Below are positions 38,246-48,295 of a stretch of DNA of 64,000 nucleotides, piece after piece. The stretch is from the NCBI RefSeq assembly GCF_000698575.1, contig NZ_JFHD01000013.1:1-64000 (forward strand). The letters are read 5' to 3'. The DNA comes from Caballeronia zhejiangensis (GTDB taxonomy: Bacteria > Pseudomonadota > Gammaproteobacteria > Burkholderiales > Burkholderiaceae). Within the stretch, counting starts at the first letter, position 1. Every line of letters starts with the position of its first letter. Position numbers and translations under genes: made by a program. The notes under the pieces are model-generated. The model was not told the origin of the DNA. It ran no database searches and saw only the letters and a program-made list of their open reading frames with translations.

Positions 38246-38349
38246 CACACGGTTGCGTGCATTTCGTTACAAGGTGTGGCGGTATCGGAGAAGTCCAGCG
38301 GGTAGAATCGGGGCCTCACTGCTAGCACGCACGTTACAGACACACTCGC

Positions 38350-38868
38350 ATGAATCTACAAGACCAGCTCGGCGCGCTGGAGTCGAGCCTCGATACGCTC
38401 CTTCAGACCGCTGCCGCATCTGCGCGCTCATCCGCCGGCTCGCCTGCCGCTCCGCCCGCCGTATCGGACGAACCGCCCGCTTTGCGCGATGTGCGCGAAC
38501 CGGTCGATGCCGACGCGCCCGCCGAACCGCCCGCGCTGAACGAGCCCCCGACGCTCGTCGTGTCGCGCCCGGAGCGCGATGCGGTCGAAATGACGATCGC
38601 GGGCAAGACGGTGAAGCTGAGCCCGGAAGGTGTGTCGGAACTGATCGAGGAATTGTCGAACGTGCGCGCGTCGATGTCGCCGGATCAGCCTGCGGGCATT
38701 GCACCGGGATGGCGCTTCGCCGCCACGAAGAATCCCGTCATGGCGACGCAGAAATACGCGAACGGCGACCGCCTGCTGGTCTTGCGCCACGCCGGGCACG
38801 GCTGGGTGCCGTTCACGTTCTCGCCGAACATGGTCATCGAGCTGTATGCCATGTTGACGAAGAAGTGA
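38350..38868 (+). CDS. Hypothetical protein with Pro/Ala-rich N-terminal half
   Basis: 172 aa. A short helix (MNLQDQLGALESSLDTLLQ) leads into a disordered Ala/Pro/Glu region to about residue 75. A compact C-terminal domain follows (VEMTIAGKTVKLSPEGVSEL and onward to YAMLTKK). I do not recognise the family. It is convergent with hpnB, ten bases apart. Confidence 0.7.
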   Translation: MNLQDQLGALESSLDTLLQTAAASARSSAGSPAAPPAVSDEPPALRDVREPVDADAPAEPPALNEPPTLVVSRPERDAVEMTIAGKTVKLSPEGVSELIEELSNVRASMSPDQPAGIAPGWRFAATKNPVMATQKYANGDRLLVLRHAGHGWVPFTFSPNMVIELYAMLTKK

Positions 38869-38878
38869 GAAGCCGCGT

Positions 38879-40081
38879 TTACGAACCTTCCTGCGTCGGC
38901 GCCTGCACGCGCGCCTTCCATTGCCCGCCCTTCCCGCTCCAGTACCGCACGGCCGAGCCGATCGTCGCGCTGACGTAGAACAACGCGACGAGCGGCAGGA
39001 GCGGCGCCCACAACAGCGATCTGCGGTAGTAGCGCAGCATCGGACCATAGGCGATGCACATCAGCGCCCACGCGGCGCATGCGGGCCACGCGCTCGCGCC
39101 GTATGCCAGCGCGAGCACCGGCGGCGCGAGATAGATCACCGCCATGCCGAGCACGGTGCCGGCAAGCAGCAGAGGCGAATAGCGCAATTGCGTGAACGCC
39201 GTGCGCGCGATCATGTTCCAGATGTCCCGCCAGCTATCGTACGGACGCAGCGACACGCTGTGCTCGGCGAGATCGAGGCGGATCGGGCGCGCGTCGTTGC
39301 GGCCCGCGCGATGCTTGATGCGCGCGGCGAGACTGCAATCGTCGATCAGTTCCTGCCGGATCGATTCGATCCCGCCCGCCTCCACGAGCGCCGAACGGCG
39401 CACCAGCATGCAGCCGCCTGCCGCGCCGGCGGTCGCCTTCTTCGCGTCGTTGACCCATTCGAACGGATAAAGCTTCGCGAAGAAGAAGACGAACGCCGGA
39501 ATCAGCGCCTTTTCCCAAAGGGAATCGCAGCGCAGACGGACCATCAGCGAGACCAGATCGCGGTCTTCGAGAATCGTGCGCGCGACGAGTTGCGTGGCGG
39601 CATCGGCCGGATGGTGGATGTCCGCGTCCGTGAGCAGCAGGAATTCCGCGGGCAGGCCGAGCTTGTCGATCGCGCCGATGCCCTGCGACTGCGCCCACAC
39701 CTTGCCCGACCAGCCCGGCGGCAGCGGCTGCGCGGTCAGGATCGTCAGACGGTCTTCGAGGCCGAGATCGCGGGCGGCGGCGAGCGCGACGTTCGCGGTG
39801 CCGTCGGTGCTGTGGTCATCGACGACGATCACATGGAACGCGCCCGCATAGTCCTGCTTGAGCAGCGAGCCGACCGCGCGGCCGATGACGTCGGCTTCGT
39901 TGCGCGCAGGCACGACGGCGACGAGCGCGGGCCATGCGCCGCGGCGCGCGATCTCGGCGTTGCCGACGGCGTGGATCGTCGTATCGGATAGCGCCGGCGC
40001 GGGTTGCGCGCGCCAGAATCCGCCGCGGGCGAACAGCAGCACGATCCAGATCAAGAAAGACAGCCAGGCGATCAATAGCAT
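38879..40081 (-). CDS. hpnB: Hopene-associated glycosyltransferase HpnB
   Basis: 400 aa. An N-terminal membrane helix is followed by a GT2 domain (VVPARNEADVIGRAVGSLL, the DD of VVDDHSTDG, and TDADIHHP as the DxD-like motif), then several C-terminal membrane helices. HpnB is associated with hopanoid loci and is presumed to glycosylate hopanoids or a related lipid. The start MLLIAWLS at 40081 is chosen because the upstream extension is basic and unlike a membrane protein start. It is divergent from ispH-hpnH. Confidence 0.88.
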   Translation of the reverse strand: MLLIAWLSFLIWIVLLFARGGFWRAQPAPALSDTTIHAVGNAEIARRGAWPALVAVVPARNEADVIGRAVGSLLKQDYAGAFHVIVVDDHSTDGTANVALAAARDLGLEDRLTILTAQPLPPGWSGKVWAQSQGIGAIDKLGLPAEFLLLTDADIHHPADAATQLVARTILEDRDLVSLMVRLRCDSLWEKALIPAFVFFFAKLYPFEWVNDAKKATAGAAGGCMLVRRSALVEAGGIESIRQELIDDCSLAARIKHRAGRNDARPIRLDLAEHSVSLRPYDSWRDIWNMIARTAFTQLRYSPLLLAGTVLGMAVIYLAPPVLALAYGASAWPACAAWALMCIAYGPMLRYYRRSLLWAPLLPLVALFYVSATIGSAVRYWSGKGGQWKARVQAPTQEGS

Positions 40082-40312
40082 GAGTAAACGATTAGCTTGA
40101 AAACAGTGGCGCAGCCGATGGCGCGATCGACCCGGCGTTGCGCGAAAAATACACCAGGGAAACAGCGCGGCGAGCCGCTCCGCGAGGCCGCGCGGCAAGG
40201 GCGCGTGGCGCGGATCTCGACGCCATGCGGTCCGAAGCGTCCGACAGTTTACTGGGTTCTCAAAATCGCCGTATTTGCGTGTGCCGAAGCGCGTCGCGAA
40301 GTGAAGCGGGCA

Positions 40313-40343
40313 TTGAGCACCCAAAAAGGGAACGCGTTAGAAT
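40313..40343 (+). promoter_or_regulatory. Possible promoter of ispH-hpnH
   Basis: TTGAGC (40313-40318) and TAGAAT (40338-40343) resemble -35 and -10 boxes, though the 19-base spacing is longer than ideal. The rest of the 430-base hpnB-ispH intergenic region (40082-40511) holds no gene I can support. Confidence 0.4.
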
Positions 40344-40511
40344 ACGCGGTCAACTTCGGCGCGCAGACCGATCCCACCGTGTCTTTTTTTCCGGTCTGCT
40401 TTCCCCGGCCTTCCTGACGCTTCCGAGCGTCGTTCGTGGCCAGGTCTTCGGGAAAGTGCGAGCTTCGCGCCGGCTAACCCGAGACCCGCGCCAGTCGGAG
40501 TTCGTTCGAAT

Positions 40512-41474
40512 ATGCGTATCATCCTTGCTCAACCCCGCGGCTTTTGTGCGGGCGTGGTCCGTGCGATCGAAATCGTCGATCGGGCCCTCGAACGGCATGG
40601 CGCACCGGTTTATGTGCGTCACGAGATCGTTCATAACCGTCATGTGGTCGACAACCTGCGCAGCAAGGGCGCAAAGTTCGTCGAAGAACTCGATGAAGTG
40701 CCGCACGGCGCGGTCGCGATTTTCAGCGCGCACGGCGTCGCGCAGAGCGTCGAGAAAGATGCGCGGACGCGCGGGCTCGACGTGCTCGACGCGACCTGCC
40801 CGCTCGTCACCAAGGTTCATGTGCAGGGCCGCCAGTATGTATCGCAGGGGCGCACGCTCATTCTGATCGGCCATGCGGGTCATCCGGAAGTCGAAGGCAC
40901 GATCGGGCAGATTCCCGGCGTCGTCGTGCTGGTGCAGAGTGAAGCCGAAGTCGCGACAATGACGCTCGCGCCCGATACGCCCGTCGCCTATGTCACGCAG
41001 ACGACGCTTTCCGTGGACGACACGCGCGGCATCATCGATGCCTTGCAGCGCCGCTTCACGGATATCGTCGGCCCGGACACGCGCGACATCTGCTACGCGA
41101 CTCAGAATCGCCAGGCCGCCGTGCGCGAGCTGAGCACGCAAGTCGATGTGCTGCTCGTGGTCGGCGCCACCAACAGTTCCAATTCGAACCGCCTGCGGGA
41201 AATCGGCGCCGAGAGCGGCGTTCCGAGCTATCTCGTCGCGGACGGTTCGGAGATCAAGCCGGAATGGTTTGCCGACGTGCAAACGGTCGGCATCACCGCG
41301 GGCGCTTCGGCGCCCGAGGAAATGGTCAAACATGTGATCGATGCCCTGCGCGCGTTCGGACACGTCGAAGTCACGACGATGAACGGCCGCGAGGAAAAGG
41401 TCGAATTCAAACTCCCCGCGAAGCTCACTCAGCCGGTCGCCGCCGTTGCGGCAGCCGCGGTTCGCGAAGAATAA
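40512..41474 (+). CDS. ispH: 4-hydroxy-3-methylbut-2-enyl diphosphate reductase IspH
   Basis: 320 aa. It is the last enzyme of the MEP pathway, making IPP and DMAPP with an iron-sulfur cluster. The three cluster cysteines are C12 (GFCAGV), C96 (DATCPLV) and C194 ([10 protein letters not shown]); E126 and the TQTTL motif are present. It sits directly before hpnH, so precursor supply is tied to hopanoid synthesis. A second ispH copy is common in this group, but this cannot be judged from the window. Confidence 0.96.
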   Translation: MRIILAQPRGFCAGVVRAIEIVDRALERHGAPVYVRHEIVHNRHVVDNLRSKGAKFVEELDEVPHGAVAIFSAHGVAQSVEKDARTRGLDVLDATCPLVTKVHVQGRQYVSQGRTLILIGHAGHPEVEGTIGQIPGVVVLVQSEAEVATMTLAPDTPVAYVTQTTLSVDDTRGIIDALQRRFTDIVGPDTRDICYATQNRQAAVRELSTQVDVLLVVGATNSSNSNRLREIGAESGVPSYLVADGSEIKPEWFADVQTVGITAGASAPEEMVKHVIDALRAFGHVEVTTMNGREEKVEFKLPAKLTQPVAAVAAAAVREE

Positions 41475-41487
41475 GGAGAGGACACAA

Positions 41488-42642
41488 TTGTCTATCCCGA
41501 TGCTCCAGAAGGCCCGCGTTGGCGCCTATATCTTCAAGCAACACCTGACGGGCACCAAGCGTTACCCGCTCGCGCTGATGCTGGAACCGCTGTTCCGCTG
41601 CAATCTCGCCTGTAACGGCTGCGGCAAGATCGACTATCCGGATCCGATCCTGAACCAGCGTCTGTCGCTGCAGGAATGCCTCGAAGCCGTCGACGAATGC
41701 GGCGCGCCGGTCGTGTCGATCGCGGGCGGCGAGCCGCTGCTGCACAAGGAAATGCCGCAGATCGTGAAGGGCATCATGGCGCGCAAGAAGTTCGTGTATC
41801 TCTGCACGAACGCGCTCCTGATGGAAAAGAAGATGGACGATTACGAGCCGAGCCCGTACTTCGTCTGGTCCGTGCATCTCGACGGCGATCGCGAGGCGCA
41901 CGATCACTCGGTTTCGCAGCCGGGCACGTACGACAAGGCTGTCGCGGCCATCAAGGAAGCGAAGCGCCGCGGGTTCCGCGTGAACATCAACTGCACGCTG
42001 TTCAACGATGCGGAGCCGGAACGCGTCGCGAAGTTCTTCGACACGCTCGGTCCGATCGGCGTGGACGGCATCACGGTTTCGCCGGGCTATGCCTACGAGC
42101 GCGCTCCGGATCAGCAGCACTTCCTGAATCGCGAAAAGACGAAGAACCTGTTCCGCGAAATCTTCAAGCGCGGCAACAACGGCAAGAACTGGTCGTTCAG
42201 CCAGTCGACGCTGTTCCTCGATTTCCTCGCGGGCAACCAGACGTATCAATGCACGCCGTGGGGCAACCCGGCGCGCACGGTGTTCGGCTGGCAGAAGCCG
42301 TGCTATCTGGTCGGCGAAGGTTACGTGAAGACCTTCAAGGAACTGATGGAAACCACCGACTGGGACAAGTACGGCACGGGCAAGTACGAGAAGTGCGCGG
42401 ACTGCATGGTCCACTGCGGCTTCGAGGCGACCGCCGTGATGGACACGGTGGCGCATCCGCTGAAGGCCGCGAAGATCGCGCTGTCGGGCCCGCGCACGAC
42501 GGGCGCGTTCGCGAAGGATCTGCCGATCGACAAGCAGCGTCCGGCCGAGTACGTGTTCTCGAAGCACGTCGAGATCAAGCTGGAAGAGATCGGCCGCGCG
42601 CAGAAGAACAAGGGCGCCAAGACGGCGGCGGCGGTGAATTGA
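41488..42642 (+). CDS. hpnH: Adenosyl-hopene transferase HpnH (radical SAM)
   Basis: 384 aa radical SAM enzyme that joins diploptene to a 5'-deoxyadenosyl group, the first step of hopanoid side-chain extension. The cluster motif CNLACNGC gives Cx3Cx2C. A C-terminal domain carries further cysteines (CADCMVHCGFE). The start is TTG at 41488 with AAGGAGAGG upstream, 13 bases after ispH; the first in-frame ATG is MLQKARV, four codons in. A terminator follows. Confidence 0.95.
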   Translation: MSIPMLQKARVGAYIFKQHLTGTKRYPLALMLEPLFRCNLACNGCGKIDYPDPILNQRLSLQECLEAVDECGAPVVSIAGGEPLLHKEMPQIVKGIMARKKFVYLCTNALLMEKKMDDYEPSPYFVWSVHLDGDREAHDHSVSQPGTYDKAVAAIKEAKRRGFRVNINCTLFNDAEPERVAKFFDTLGPIGVDGITVSPGYAYERAPDQQHFLNREKTKNLFREIFKRGNNGKNWSFSQSTLFLDFLAGNQTYQCTPWGNPARTVFGWQKPCYLVGEGYVKTFKELMETTDWDKYGTGKYEKCADCMVHCGFEATAVMDTVAHPLKAAKIALSGPRTTGAFAKDLPIDKQRPAEYVFSKHVEIKLEEIGRAQKNKGAKTAAAVN

Positions 42643-42664
42643 GCTTCGGTTGAACGGAGCGTGG

Positions 42665-42698
42665 AAAGGGCGAATGGCTTGGGTCATTCGCCCTTTTT
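42665..42698 (+). terminator. Intrinsic terminator after hpnH
   Basis: A perfect 12-base stem AAAGGGCGAATG/CATTCGCCCTTT with an eight-base loop is followed by a T-run. Confidence 0.93.
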
Positions 42699-42708
42699 GT
42701 TTTCTCTG

Positions 42709-42819
42709 CTACCGAATCGTCGTGACGTGTTCGTAGCTTCGAATCTGCCGGTCCTTGGTCACCAGCGGAGCGGATAGCGAACGCGCCGTCGCGACTATCA
42801 TGCGGTCGGCTGGATCGCA
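42709..42819 (-). pseudogene. Truncated PIN-domain (VapC-like) toxin remnant
   Basis: The minus strand encodes DPADRMIVATARSLSAPLVT followed by KDRQIRSYEHVTTIR and a stop at 42709. This matches the C-terminal end of VapC-type PIN ribonucleases, where DPADR and the following LVT(K/A)D are conserved. The N-terminal two thirds are absent: upstream sequence runs into a terminator-like A-run and no antitoxin is present. It looks like the decayed end of a toxin-antitoxin locus. Confidence 0.75.
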
Positions 42820-42834
42820 CCTCGCGCAGCGCCC

Positions 42835-42866
42835 AAAAAAAACGCGACGGCTCTCACCGTCGCGTT
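42835..42866 (-). terminator. Intrinsic terminator of the cstA-ybdD operon
   Basis: The ten-base stem AACGCGACGG/CCGTCGCGTT has an A-run at its left side, which reads as a T-run for minus-strand transcripts leaving ybdD. Confidence 0.9.
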
Positions 42867-42895
42867 ATCTTCAATCACCACCCAGCAGCATCAAC

Positions 42896-43090
42896 TCAGC
42901 AGCACTTCCCCGCTCCCGACCCGTACCTCGCCTCCTGCCGCTCGCGGAAGAACTCCGCGTAGCTCATCACCGGCTTGTCGGGATGCGTCGTCTGCATGTG
43001 CGTGACATATGCGTCGTAATCGGGCATCCCGACCATCAGACGCATCGTCTGGCCGAGATACCGTCCTGCCTGCCGAAGATCGCTGAACAT
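42896..43090 (-). CDS. ybdD: YbdD/YjiX-family small protein
   Basis: 64 aa. It has the family features [20 protein letters not shown] and [21 protein letters not shown], and ends with two cysteines. YbdD proteins are encoded next to CstA/BtsT transporters and are reported to be needed for or to modulate transport. AAGGAG precedes the ATG, 12 bases after the cstA stop. It is the last gene of the operon. Confidence 0.93.
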   Translation of the reverse strand: MFSDLRQAGRYLGQTMRLMVGMPDYDAYVTHMQTTHPDKPVMSYAEFFRERQEARYGSGAGKCC

Positions 43091-43101
43091 CGCTCGACTC
43101 C

Positions 43102-45186
43102 TTAGTGGCCCGCGCGCACCGCGGTGGAAGCGCCGGAAGGCATCGCTTCGAACGGCGTTTCGCGCACGGTCGGCTTCGCTTCGCGACGCGCCCGCAGCAC
43201 GGCCAGCACGCCATATACCGCGATGCTCAACACCACGAAGATGAACAGGCCGGCAAGCGCCGCATCGACGTAATCGTTGAAGATGATGCGCTGCATCTCC
43301 GCGAGCGACTTCGCCGGCGCCATCACCTTGCCCGCGTCGTAGGCGTCCTTCAGCTTGCCGGCGTGCGCGAGGAAGCCGACCTTCGGATTCGCATCGAAAA
43401 TCTTCTGCCAGCCGGCCGTCAACGTGCAGATGAGCAGCCACGCAGTCGGCACGAGCGTGACCCACGCATAGCGTTCGCGCTTCATCTTGAACAGCACCAC
43501 GGTGCCGAGCATCAGCGCGATGCCCGCGAGCATCTGATTCGAGATGCCGAAGAGCGGCCACAGCGTGTTGATGCCGCCGAACGGATCGACCACGCCCTGA
43601 TACAGGAAGTAGCCCCACGCGGCGACGCACAGGCCCGTCGCGACGAGGTTGGCCGGCAGCGATTCCGTGCGGCGCAGCGCCGGATGGAACGTGCCGAGCA
43701 AGTCTTGCAGCATGAAGCGGCCGGCGCGCGTGCCCGCATCGACGGCGGTGAGGATGAACAGCGCCTCGAACAGAATGGCGAAGTGATACCAGAACGCCAT
43801 CATCGCCGGGCCGCCGATCACCTGATGAAGAATGTGCGCCATGCCGACCGCGAGCGTCGGCGCGCCGCCGGCACGCGCGACGATGGTCGTCTCGCCGACC
43901 GCCTTCGCCGTCGACGTCAGCATGTCGGGCGTCAGCACGAAGCCCCAGCCCGAGACGGTCTGCGCGACCGCTTCGGGCGTCGAGCCGAGCAGCGCGGCCG
44001 GGCTGTTCATCGCGAAGTAGACGCCCGGTTCGATCACGCACGCGGCGACGAGCGCCATGATCGCGACGAACGATTCCATCAGCATCGCGCCGTAGCCGAT
44101 GAAGCGCATGTTGACTTCGTTGTCGATCATCTTGGGCGTCGTGCCCGACGAGATCAGCGCGTGGAAGCCCGACACCGCGCCGCATGCGATCGTGATGAAG
44201 AGGAACGGGAACAGATTGCCCGACCACACGGGACCCGTGCCATCGACGAACTTCGTGAAGGCCGGCATCTTCAGTTCGGGCGCGACGATGAGAATCCCGA
44301 TCGCGAGGCCGAGGATCGTGCCGATCTTGAGGAACGTCGACAGATAATCGCGCGGCGCGAGCAGCAGCCATACCGGCAGCACCGACGCCACGAAACCGTA
44401 GCCGATCAGAATCCACACGAGCTGCACGCCGGTGAACGTGAAGTACGGCGCGAGCGTCGCGGATTCGGCGACTTGTCCGCCGTACACGATCGCGAGCATC
44501 AGACCGACGAAGCCGATGATGGAAACCTCGCCGATGCGTCCCGGGCGAATGTAGCGCGTATAGACACCCATGAAGAGCGCGATCGGAATCGTCGCGGCAA
44601 CCGTGAACGTGCCCCACGGCGAATTCGTCAGCGCCTTCACGACGATCAGCGCGAGCACCGCGAGAATGATCACCATGATGAGGAACGCGCCGAACAGCGC
44701 GATCACGCCGGGCACGGTGCCGAGTTCCATCTTGATGAGATCGCCGAGCGAGCGGCCATCGCGGCGCGTCGAGATGAACAGGACGACGAAGTCCTGCACC
44801 GCGCCCGCGAACACCACGCCCGCGAGAATCCACAGCATGCCGGGCGTGTAGCCCATCTGCGCCGCCAGCACCGGGCCGACGAGCGGACCCGCGCCCGCGA
44901 TCGCCGCGAAGTGATGGCCGAACAGCACGTACTTGTTGGTCGGCACGTAGTCGAGACCGTCGTTGTGACGAACGGCCGGCGTCATGCGCAGGCCGTCGAG
45001 CTGCAGCACTTTCGTCGCGATGAAGCGTGAGTAGAAGCGGTAAGCGATGAGATAGACGCAGACCGCCGCAATGACGATCCATAGTGCGCTGATCCGCTCG
45101 CCGTGCGCGAGCGCGATGGTGCCGAATGCGAACGCGCCCAGTAGCGCGAGCGCGATCCAGACCAGGAATCCGGAAGCCCGATTCAT
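43102..45186 (-). CDS. cstA: CstA-family pyruvate/peptide transporter
   Basis: 694 aa with about 17 membrane helices. Hallmarks are the [31 protein letters not shown] region and SSGTTPKMI. Family members import pyruvate (BtsT) or peptides during carbon starvation. GGAG precedes the ATG. It is divergent from a two-component system at 45382, which probably controls it in response to an extracellular carboxylate; the 195-base gap contains two abutting palindromes. Confidence 0.93.
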   Translation of the reverse strand: MNRASGFLVWIALALLGAFAFGTIALAHGERISALWIVIAAVCVYLIAYRFYSRFIATKVLQLDGLRMTPAVRHNDGLDYVPTNKYVLFGHHFAAIAGAGPLVGPVLAAQMGYTPGMLWILAGVVFAGAVQDFVVLFISTRRDGRSLGDLIKMELGTVPGVIALFGAFLIMVIILAVLALIVVKALTNSPWGTFTVAATIPIALFMGVYTRYIRPGRIGEVSIIGFVGLMLAIVYGGQVAESATLAPYFTFTGVQLVWILIGYGFVASVLPVWLLLAPRDYLSTFLKIGTILGLAIGILIVAPELKMPAFTKFVDGTGPVWSGNLFPFLFITIACGAVSGFHALISSGTTPKMIDNEVNMRFIGYGAMLMESFVAIMALVAACVIEPGVYFAMNSPAALLGSTPEAVAQTVSGWGFVLTPDMLTSTAKAVGETTIVARAGGAPTLAVGMAHILHQVIGGPAMMAFWYHFAILFEALFILTAVDAGTRAGRFMLQDLLGTFHPALRRTESLPANLVATGLCVAAWGYFLYQGVVDPFGGINTLWPLFGISNQMLAGIALMLGTVVLFKMKRERYAWVTLVPTAWLLICTLTAGWQKIFDANPKVGFLAHAGKLKDAYDAGKVMAPAKSLAEMQRIIFNDYVDAALAGLFIFVVLSIAVYGVLAVLRARREAKPTVRETPFEAMPSGASTAVRAGH

Positions 45187-45279
45187 GGCGTCTCCTTAGT
45201 TATTGACCCTTCCGGGCCGATGATTGCGCCGTGATAGCGCATTGGGCGGTAGTATTCGCTTTCGCCCGGGCGCTTACAA

Positions 45280-45319
45280 GCGCATAACTACTTATGCGCG
45301 CTACGTGGCTTCACGTAGC
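45280..45319. promoter_or_regulatory. Two abutting 20-base palindromes in the cstA/kinase divergent region
   Basis: GCGCATAACTACTTATGCGC (45280-45299) and GCTACGTGGCTTCACGTAGC (45300-45319) are each perfect 8-4-8 inverted repeats and touch with no spacer. They lie about 95-130 bases before cstA and 60-100 before the kinase gene. They may be operators for the adjacent LuxR-type regulator or RNA hairpins in the kinase leader. Confidence 0.6.
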
Positions 45320-45381
45320 GGAAAACCCTGTGTTTCCAGCAAGCGGCGCGCCGCGGCTTCGAATGTGAACACCCTGTATCG

Positions 45382-46809
45382 ATGAATCTCAAGGCAAAGA
45401 TTTTCCTGCTCGCGATCGTGCCGTTCGCGCTTGCGATCGGCGGCATCACCTACGGCGTGCGCCAGCAGGCGCAAGCGCTCGCAGCAGCGCAGCACGACAC
45501 GACGCAGGCCGCGTACCTGTCGAGCAAGGAGATCGAACTGCGCCATTACGTCGAGATTGCGACGAGCGCGATCGCGCCTTATTACGACGCACCCGCCGAC
45601 GATCCGCGCAGCAACGACGAACGCCGCCGCCTCGCGCTCGATGCGCTTCAACGTCTCGACTTCGGGCAGGACGGCTACTTTTTCGTCTACACGATGCGCG
45701 GCACGTCGCTGATGCATCCGCGCCAGCCGGATCTCGTCGGACGCGATCTCTGGCTCATGCGCGATCCGAACGGCGCGCTGACCATCCAGGAGCTGATTCA
45801 ACAGGCGTCGAAAGGCGGCGGCTATGTGCGCTACGTGTGGCGGCGTCCGTCGACCGGACTGATCGCGCCGAAGCTCGGCTATGTCGTGCCGCTCGAACGC
45901 TGGGGCTGGATGATGGGCACGGGCATCTATCTGGAAGATGTCGAGACGACGCTCGCGCGCATCGATTCGCAGGCAGCCGGGAATATCCGCCGCACGCTCA
46001 TGTGGATCGGCGCGATCGCGCTTTTCGGGCTCGCGATCATCGCGGTGTGCGGCGCGGTGCTCAACATCAGCGAGCACCGCAGCGCGGACGCGAAGTTGAA
46101 GCGCCTCGCGCGGCAAGTCGTCGATTCGCAGGAACAGGAACGCGCGCGGCTATCGCGCGAATTGCACGACGGCATCAGCCAGATGCTCGTCTCCGTGAAG
46201 CTGCTCCTCGAATCGGCGCTGGCGCGTTTCGAACGGAGCGCGGCGCGCGAACCGACCGCCGAAGCCGCGCTCGCGACGAGCCTCGGACGCCTTTCCGGCA
46301 CGCTGCGCGAAGTGCGCCGCATCTCGCACGCGCTGCGTCCCGCGATGCTCGACGATCTCGGCCTCGCCGCCGCGCTCGAACAGCTCGCGCGCGAATTCGA
46401 CGGACAGGACGGCCCCGAAGTGCGCTTCGAAGCGACCGCCGAGGGCAAGCCTTGTGCACCGCAACGCGCGACGCTGCCCGATCCCGTCAATACCGTGCTC
46501 TTCCGCATCGCGCAGGAAGCGCTGACCAACGTCGCGCGGCACGCGCAGGCTTCGCGCGCGGCGGTCACGCTCGATATCGCGACGCACGCCGTCACGCTCG
46601 ACATCACCGACAACGGCCGCGGCTTCGACGCGCACGACGCGTTTTCCGATCCGGCGAGCGGCATCGGCCTGCGCAACATGCGCGAGCGGCTCGACACGCT
46701 CGGCGGCACGCTCGCGATCGACTCGCAGCCGGGCCGCACGTCGATCGTGGCGCGCGTACCGCTGCCGCTCGCCGCACCGAATCTTCAAGGACATACCGAT
46801 GAGCGCTGA
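45382..46809 (+). CDS. Cache-domain sensor histidine kinase
   Basis: 475 aa. The order is membrane helix (about 7-27), periplasmic single Cache domain (30-200; FGQDGYFFVYTMRGTSLMHP is characteristic), second helix (205-228), HisKA_3 H-box with H262 (RARLSRELHDGISQ), and HATPase ending in GIGLRNMRERLDTLGG. Cache domains of this type commonly bind small carboxylates. It overlaps the following response regulator gene by 11 bases. No clear ribosome-binding site is seen before the ATG. Confidence 0.9.
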   Translation: MNLKAKIFLLAIVPFALAIGGITYGVRQQAQALAAAQHDTTQAAYLSSKEIELRHYVEIATSAIAPYYDAPADDPRSNDERRRLALDALQRLDFGQDGYFFVYTMRGTSLMHPRQPDLVGRDLWLMRDPNGALTIQELIQQASKGGGYVRYVWRRPSTGLIAPKLGYVVPLERWGWMMGTGIYLEDVETTLARIDSQAAGNIRRTLMWIGAIALFGLAIIAVCGAVLNISEHRSADAKLKRLARQVVDSQEQERARLSRELHDGISQMLVSVKLLLESALARFERSAAREPTAEAALATSLGRLSGTLREVRRISHALRPAMLDDLGLAAALEQLAREFDGQDGPEVRFEATAEGKPCAPQRATLPDPVNTVLFRIAQEALTNVARHAQASRAAVTLDIATHAVTLDITDNGRGFDAHDAFSDPASGIGLRNMRERLDTLGGTLAIDSQPGRTSIVARVPLPLAAPNLQGHTDER

Positions 46810-47437
46810 AATCGCCCGCATCATTCTGGTCGACGACCATCCGCTCGTGCGCGACGGCTTGCGCGCGCGGCTCGACTCCGTGCCGCATCTGCGCGTGATC
46901 GGCGAGGCCGGCAACGCGAAGGAAGCGCTCGCGCTCGCCGCCGACGAAGCGAATCCGCCCGATCTCGCGCTAATGGACGTCGGCATGGCCGGCATGAGCG
47001 GAATCGAACTCGCGGCGCTGTTCCACGAGCGGCATCCGGGTATCCGCGTGCTGATGCTGTCGATGCACGACAACGTGGAATACGTGAAGCAGGCGGTGCG
47101 CGCGGGCGCGAGCGGCTACGTGCTGAAGGATTCGCCCGCCGCCGAGATCATTCAGGCGATCGGCGCGGTGCTCGCCGGCAAGACGTTTTTCAGTGCCGGG
47201 CTGGCCGCGCGCATGATCCAGGCACAGTCGATGCAGACGCCGCTCGAACGCCTGACGCCGCGCGAACTCGACATTCTGGATGCGCTCGCCGAAGGCTTAT
47301 CGAGCAAGCAGATTGCGCAGCAGCATGGGCTGTCGGTGCGGACGGTGGAAACGCATCGACAGAACATGAAGCGCAAACTGGATATCGACGGACAGGCCGA
47401 ACTCATCAAATTCGCGGTGGAGCACCGCCGCACCTGA
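46799..47437 (+). CDS. LuxR/NarL-type response regulator
   Basis: 212 aa with receiver (D60 in LALMDVGMAGMSG) and LuxR helix-turn-helix (LTPRELDILDALAEGLSSKQ onward). It is the partner of the Cache kinase, whose gene it overlaps. The most likely target is the divergent cstA-ybdD operon through sites in the intergenic region. It is similar in type to the BtsR/MctR style of pyruvate or monocarboxylate control, although BtsR itself has a LytTR domain; the equivalence is functional inference. Confidence 0.9.
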   Translation: MSAEIARIILVDDHPLVRDGLRARLDSVPHLRVIGEAGNAKEALALAADEANPPDLALMDVGMAGMSGIELAALFHERHPGIRVLMLSMHDNVEYVKQAVRAGASGYVLKDSPAAEIIQAIGAVLAGKTFFSAGLAARMIQAQSMQTPLERLTPRELDILDALAEGLSSKQIAQQHGLSVRTVETHRQNMKRKLDIDGQAELIKFAVEHRRT

Positions 47438-47464
47438 AGCCCGGCCCGCCCTGACAGAGGGCGA

Positions 47465-48082
47465 TCAGCCCGCGGAACGGGCGTTATGCTCGGAAAGGAA
47501 CTTGATGAGACCGTCGACGCCGCCCTTTTGCAGCTGACCGACGAATTGTTGCTGATAGACCTGGATGAGCCATGCGCCCATCATGTCGATGTCATAGATT
47601 TTCCAGCCCTGCGGGGTCTTCTGCAGGCGATAGCGCACCGGATTGTCGCCGCCCGTGGAAATGACATGTGATTCGACGACGGTGTCCTTCGCGTTGGCGT
47701 CGACGTTGGGCGCGTCGAACCTGAAGGTCACGTCCTGATCGCGGAGCTGCGCGAGCGATGCCGCGTAGGTGCGGACCAGCAGCGTCTGGAACTGGTCGTA
47801 AAGCTGCTTCTGCTGCTCGGGCGTGGCGGTCGCCCACGCCTTGCCGACCGCGATGCGCGTCGTGCGCTGGAAGTCGGTGGCGGGCAGGAAACGCGTCTCG
47901 ACGAGTTGCGTGATCTTCGCCATGTCGCCGCCGCGCGCCTGCGGGTCGGCCTTCATGGCCTTGACCGTGCCTTCGACGGCATTCTTGACGACGGCATCGG
48001 GACTCGTTTGTGCGAATGCCTCGCCTGTGAAAGACATCGAGGCAAGGAGGAAAGCGAAGCAAATAGACAGATAGCGTTTCAT
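47465..48082 (-). CDS. mlaC: MlaC/HpnM-type periplasmic phospholipid-binding protein
   Basis: 205 aa. A signal peptide (1-24, AFA|QT) precedes a toluene-tolerance Ttg2/MlaC domain. Signatures are FDFQRTTR-like TDFQRTTRIAVGKAWATATPEQ, the RYRLQKTPQGWKIYDIDMMG strand and the VQLQKGGVDGLIKFL end. It shuttles lipids across the periplasm. In hopanoid clusters this family is named HpnM. It lies divergent from hpnN, consistent with a hopanoid or lipid transport module. Confidence 0.9.
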   Translation of the reverse strand: MKRYLSICFAFLLASMSFTGEAFAQTSPDAVVKNAVEGTVKAMKADPQARGGDMAKITQLVETRFLPATDFQRTTRIAVGKAWATATPEQQKQLYDQFQTLLVRTYAASLAQLRDQDVTFRFDAPNVDANAKDTVVESHVISTGGDNPVRYRLQKTPQGWKIYDIDMMGAWLIQVYQQQFVGQLQKGGVDGLIKFLSEHNARSAG

Positions 48083-48295
48083 GGCACCCGTTCTCTAATC
48101 AGGTTTGGTGGCGCGGGTAGTGCGGCCTTCGGACGTTGCAGGAGCGGCCAGGCGGCTGCGAGTCAGTATATCGACACCTTGCCAGCGTAACAGTTCAAGG
48201 ACGGACCGTTCAGTGCGCCCGGTATACTTGCGCGGCATCATGCGATTCACGCGCTCGCGCGCGCAAAAATAACAGGCACTCCAGGTAACGTCTTC

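Noticed and set aside
34175..38248. Very long open frame (1357 codons) on the minus strand
   Set aside because: It is antisense to icd and the TPR protein gene, is composed mainly of Arg/Ala/His/Glu, and crosses two clear plus-strand genes and a terminator. It is a product of biased codon use in GC-rich DNA.
43105..45030. 641-codon plus-strand frame opposite cstA
   Set aside because: Mostly Arg/His/Asp/Glu with no fold or ribosome site; cstA is unmistakable on the other strand.
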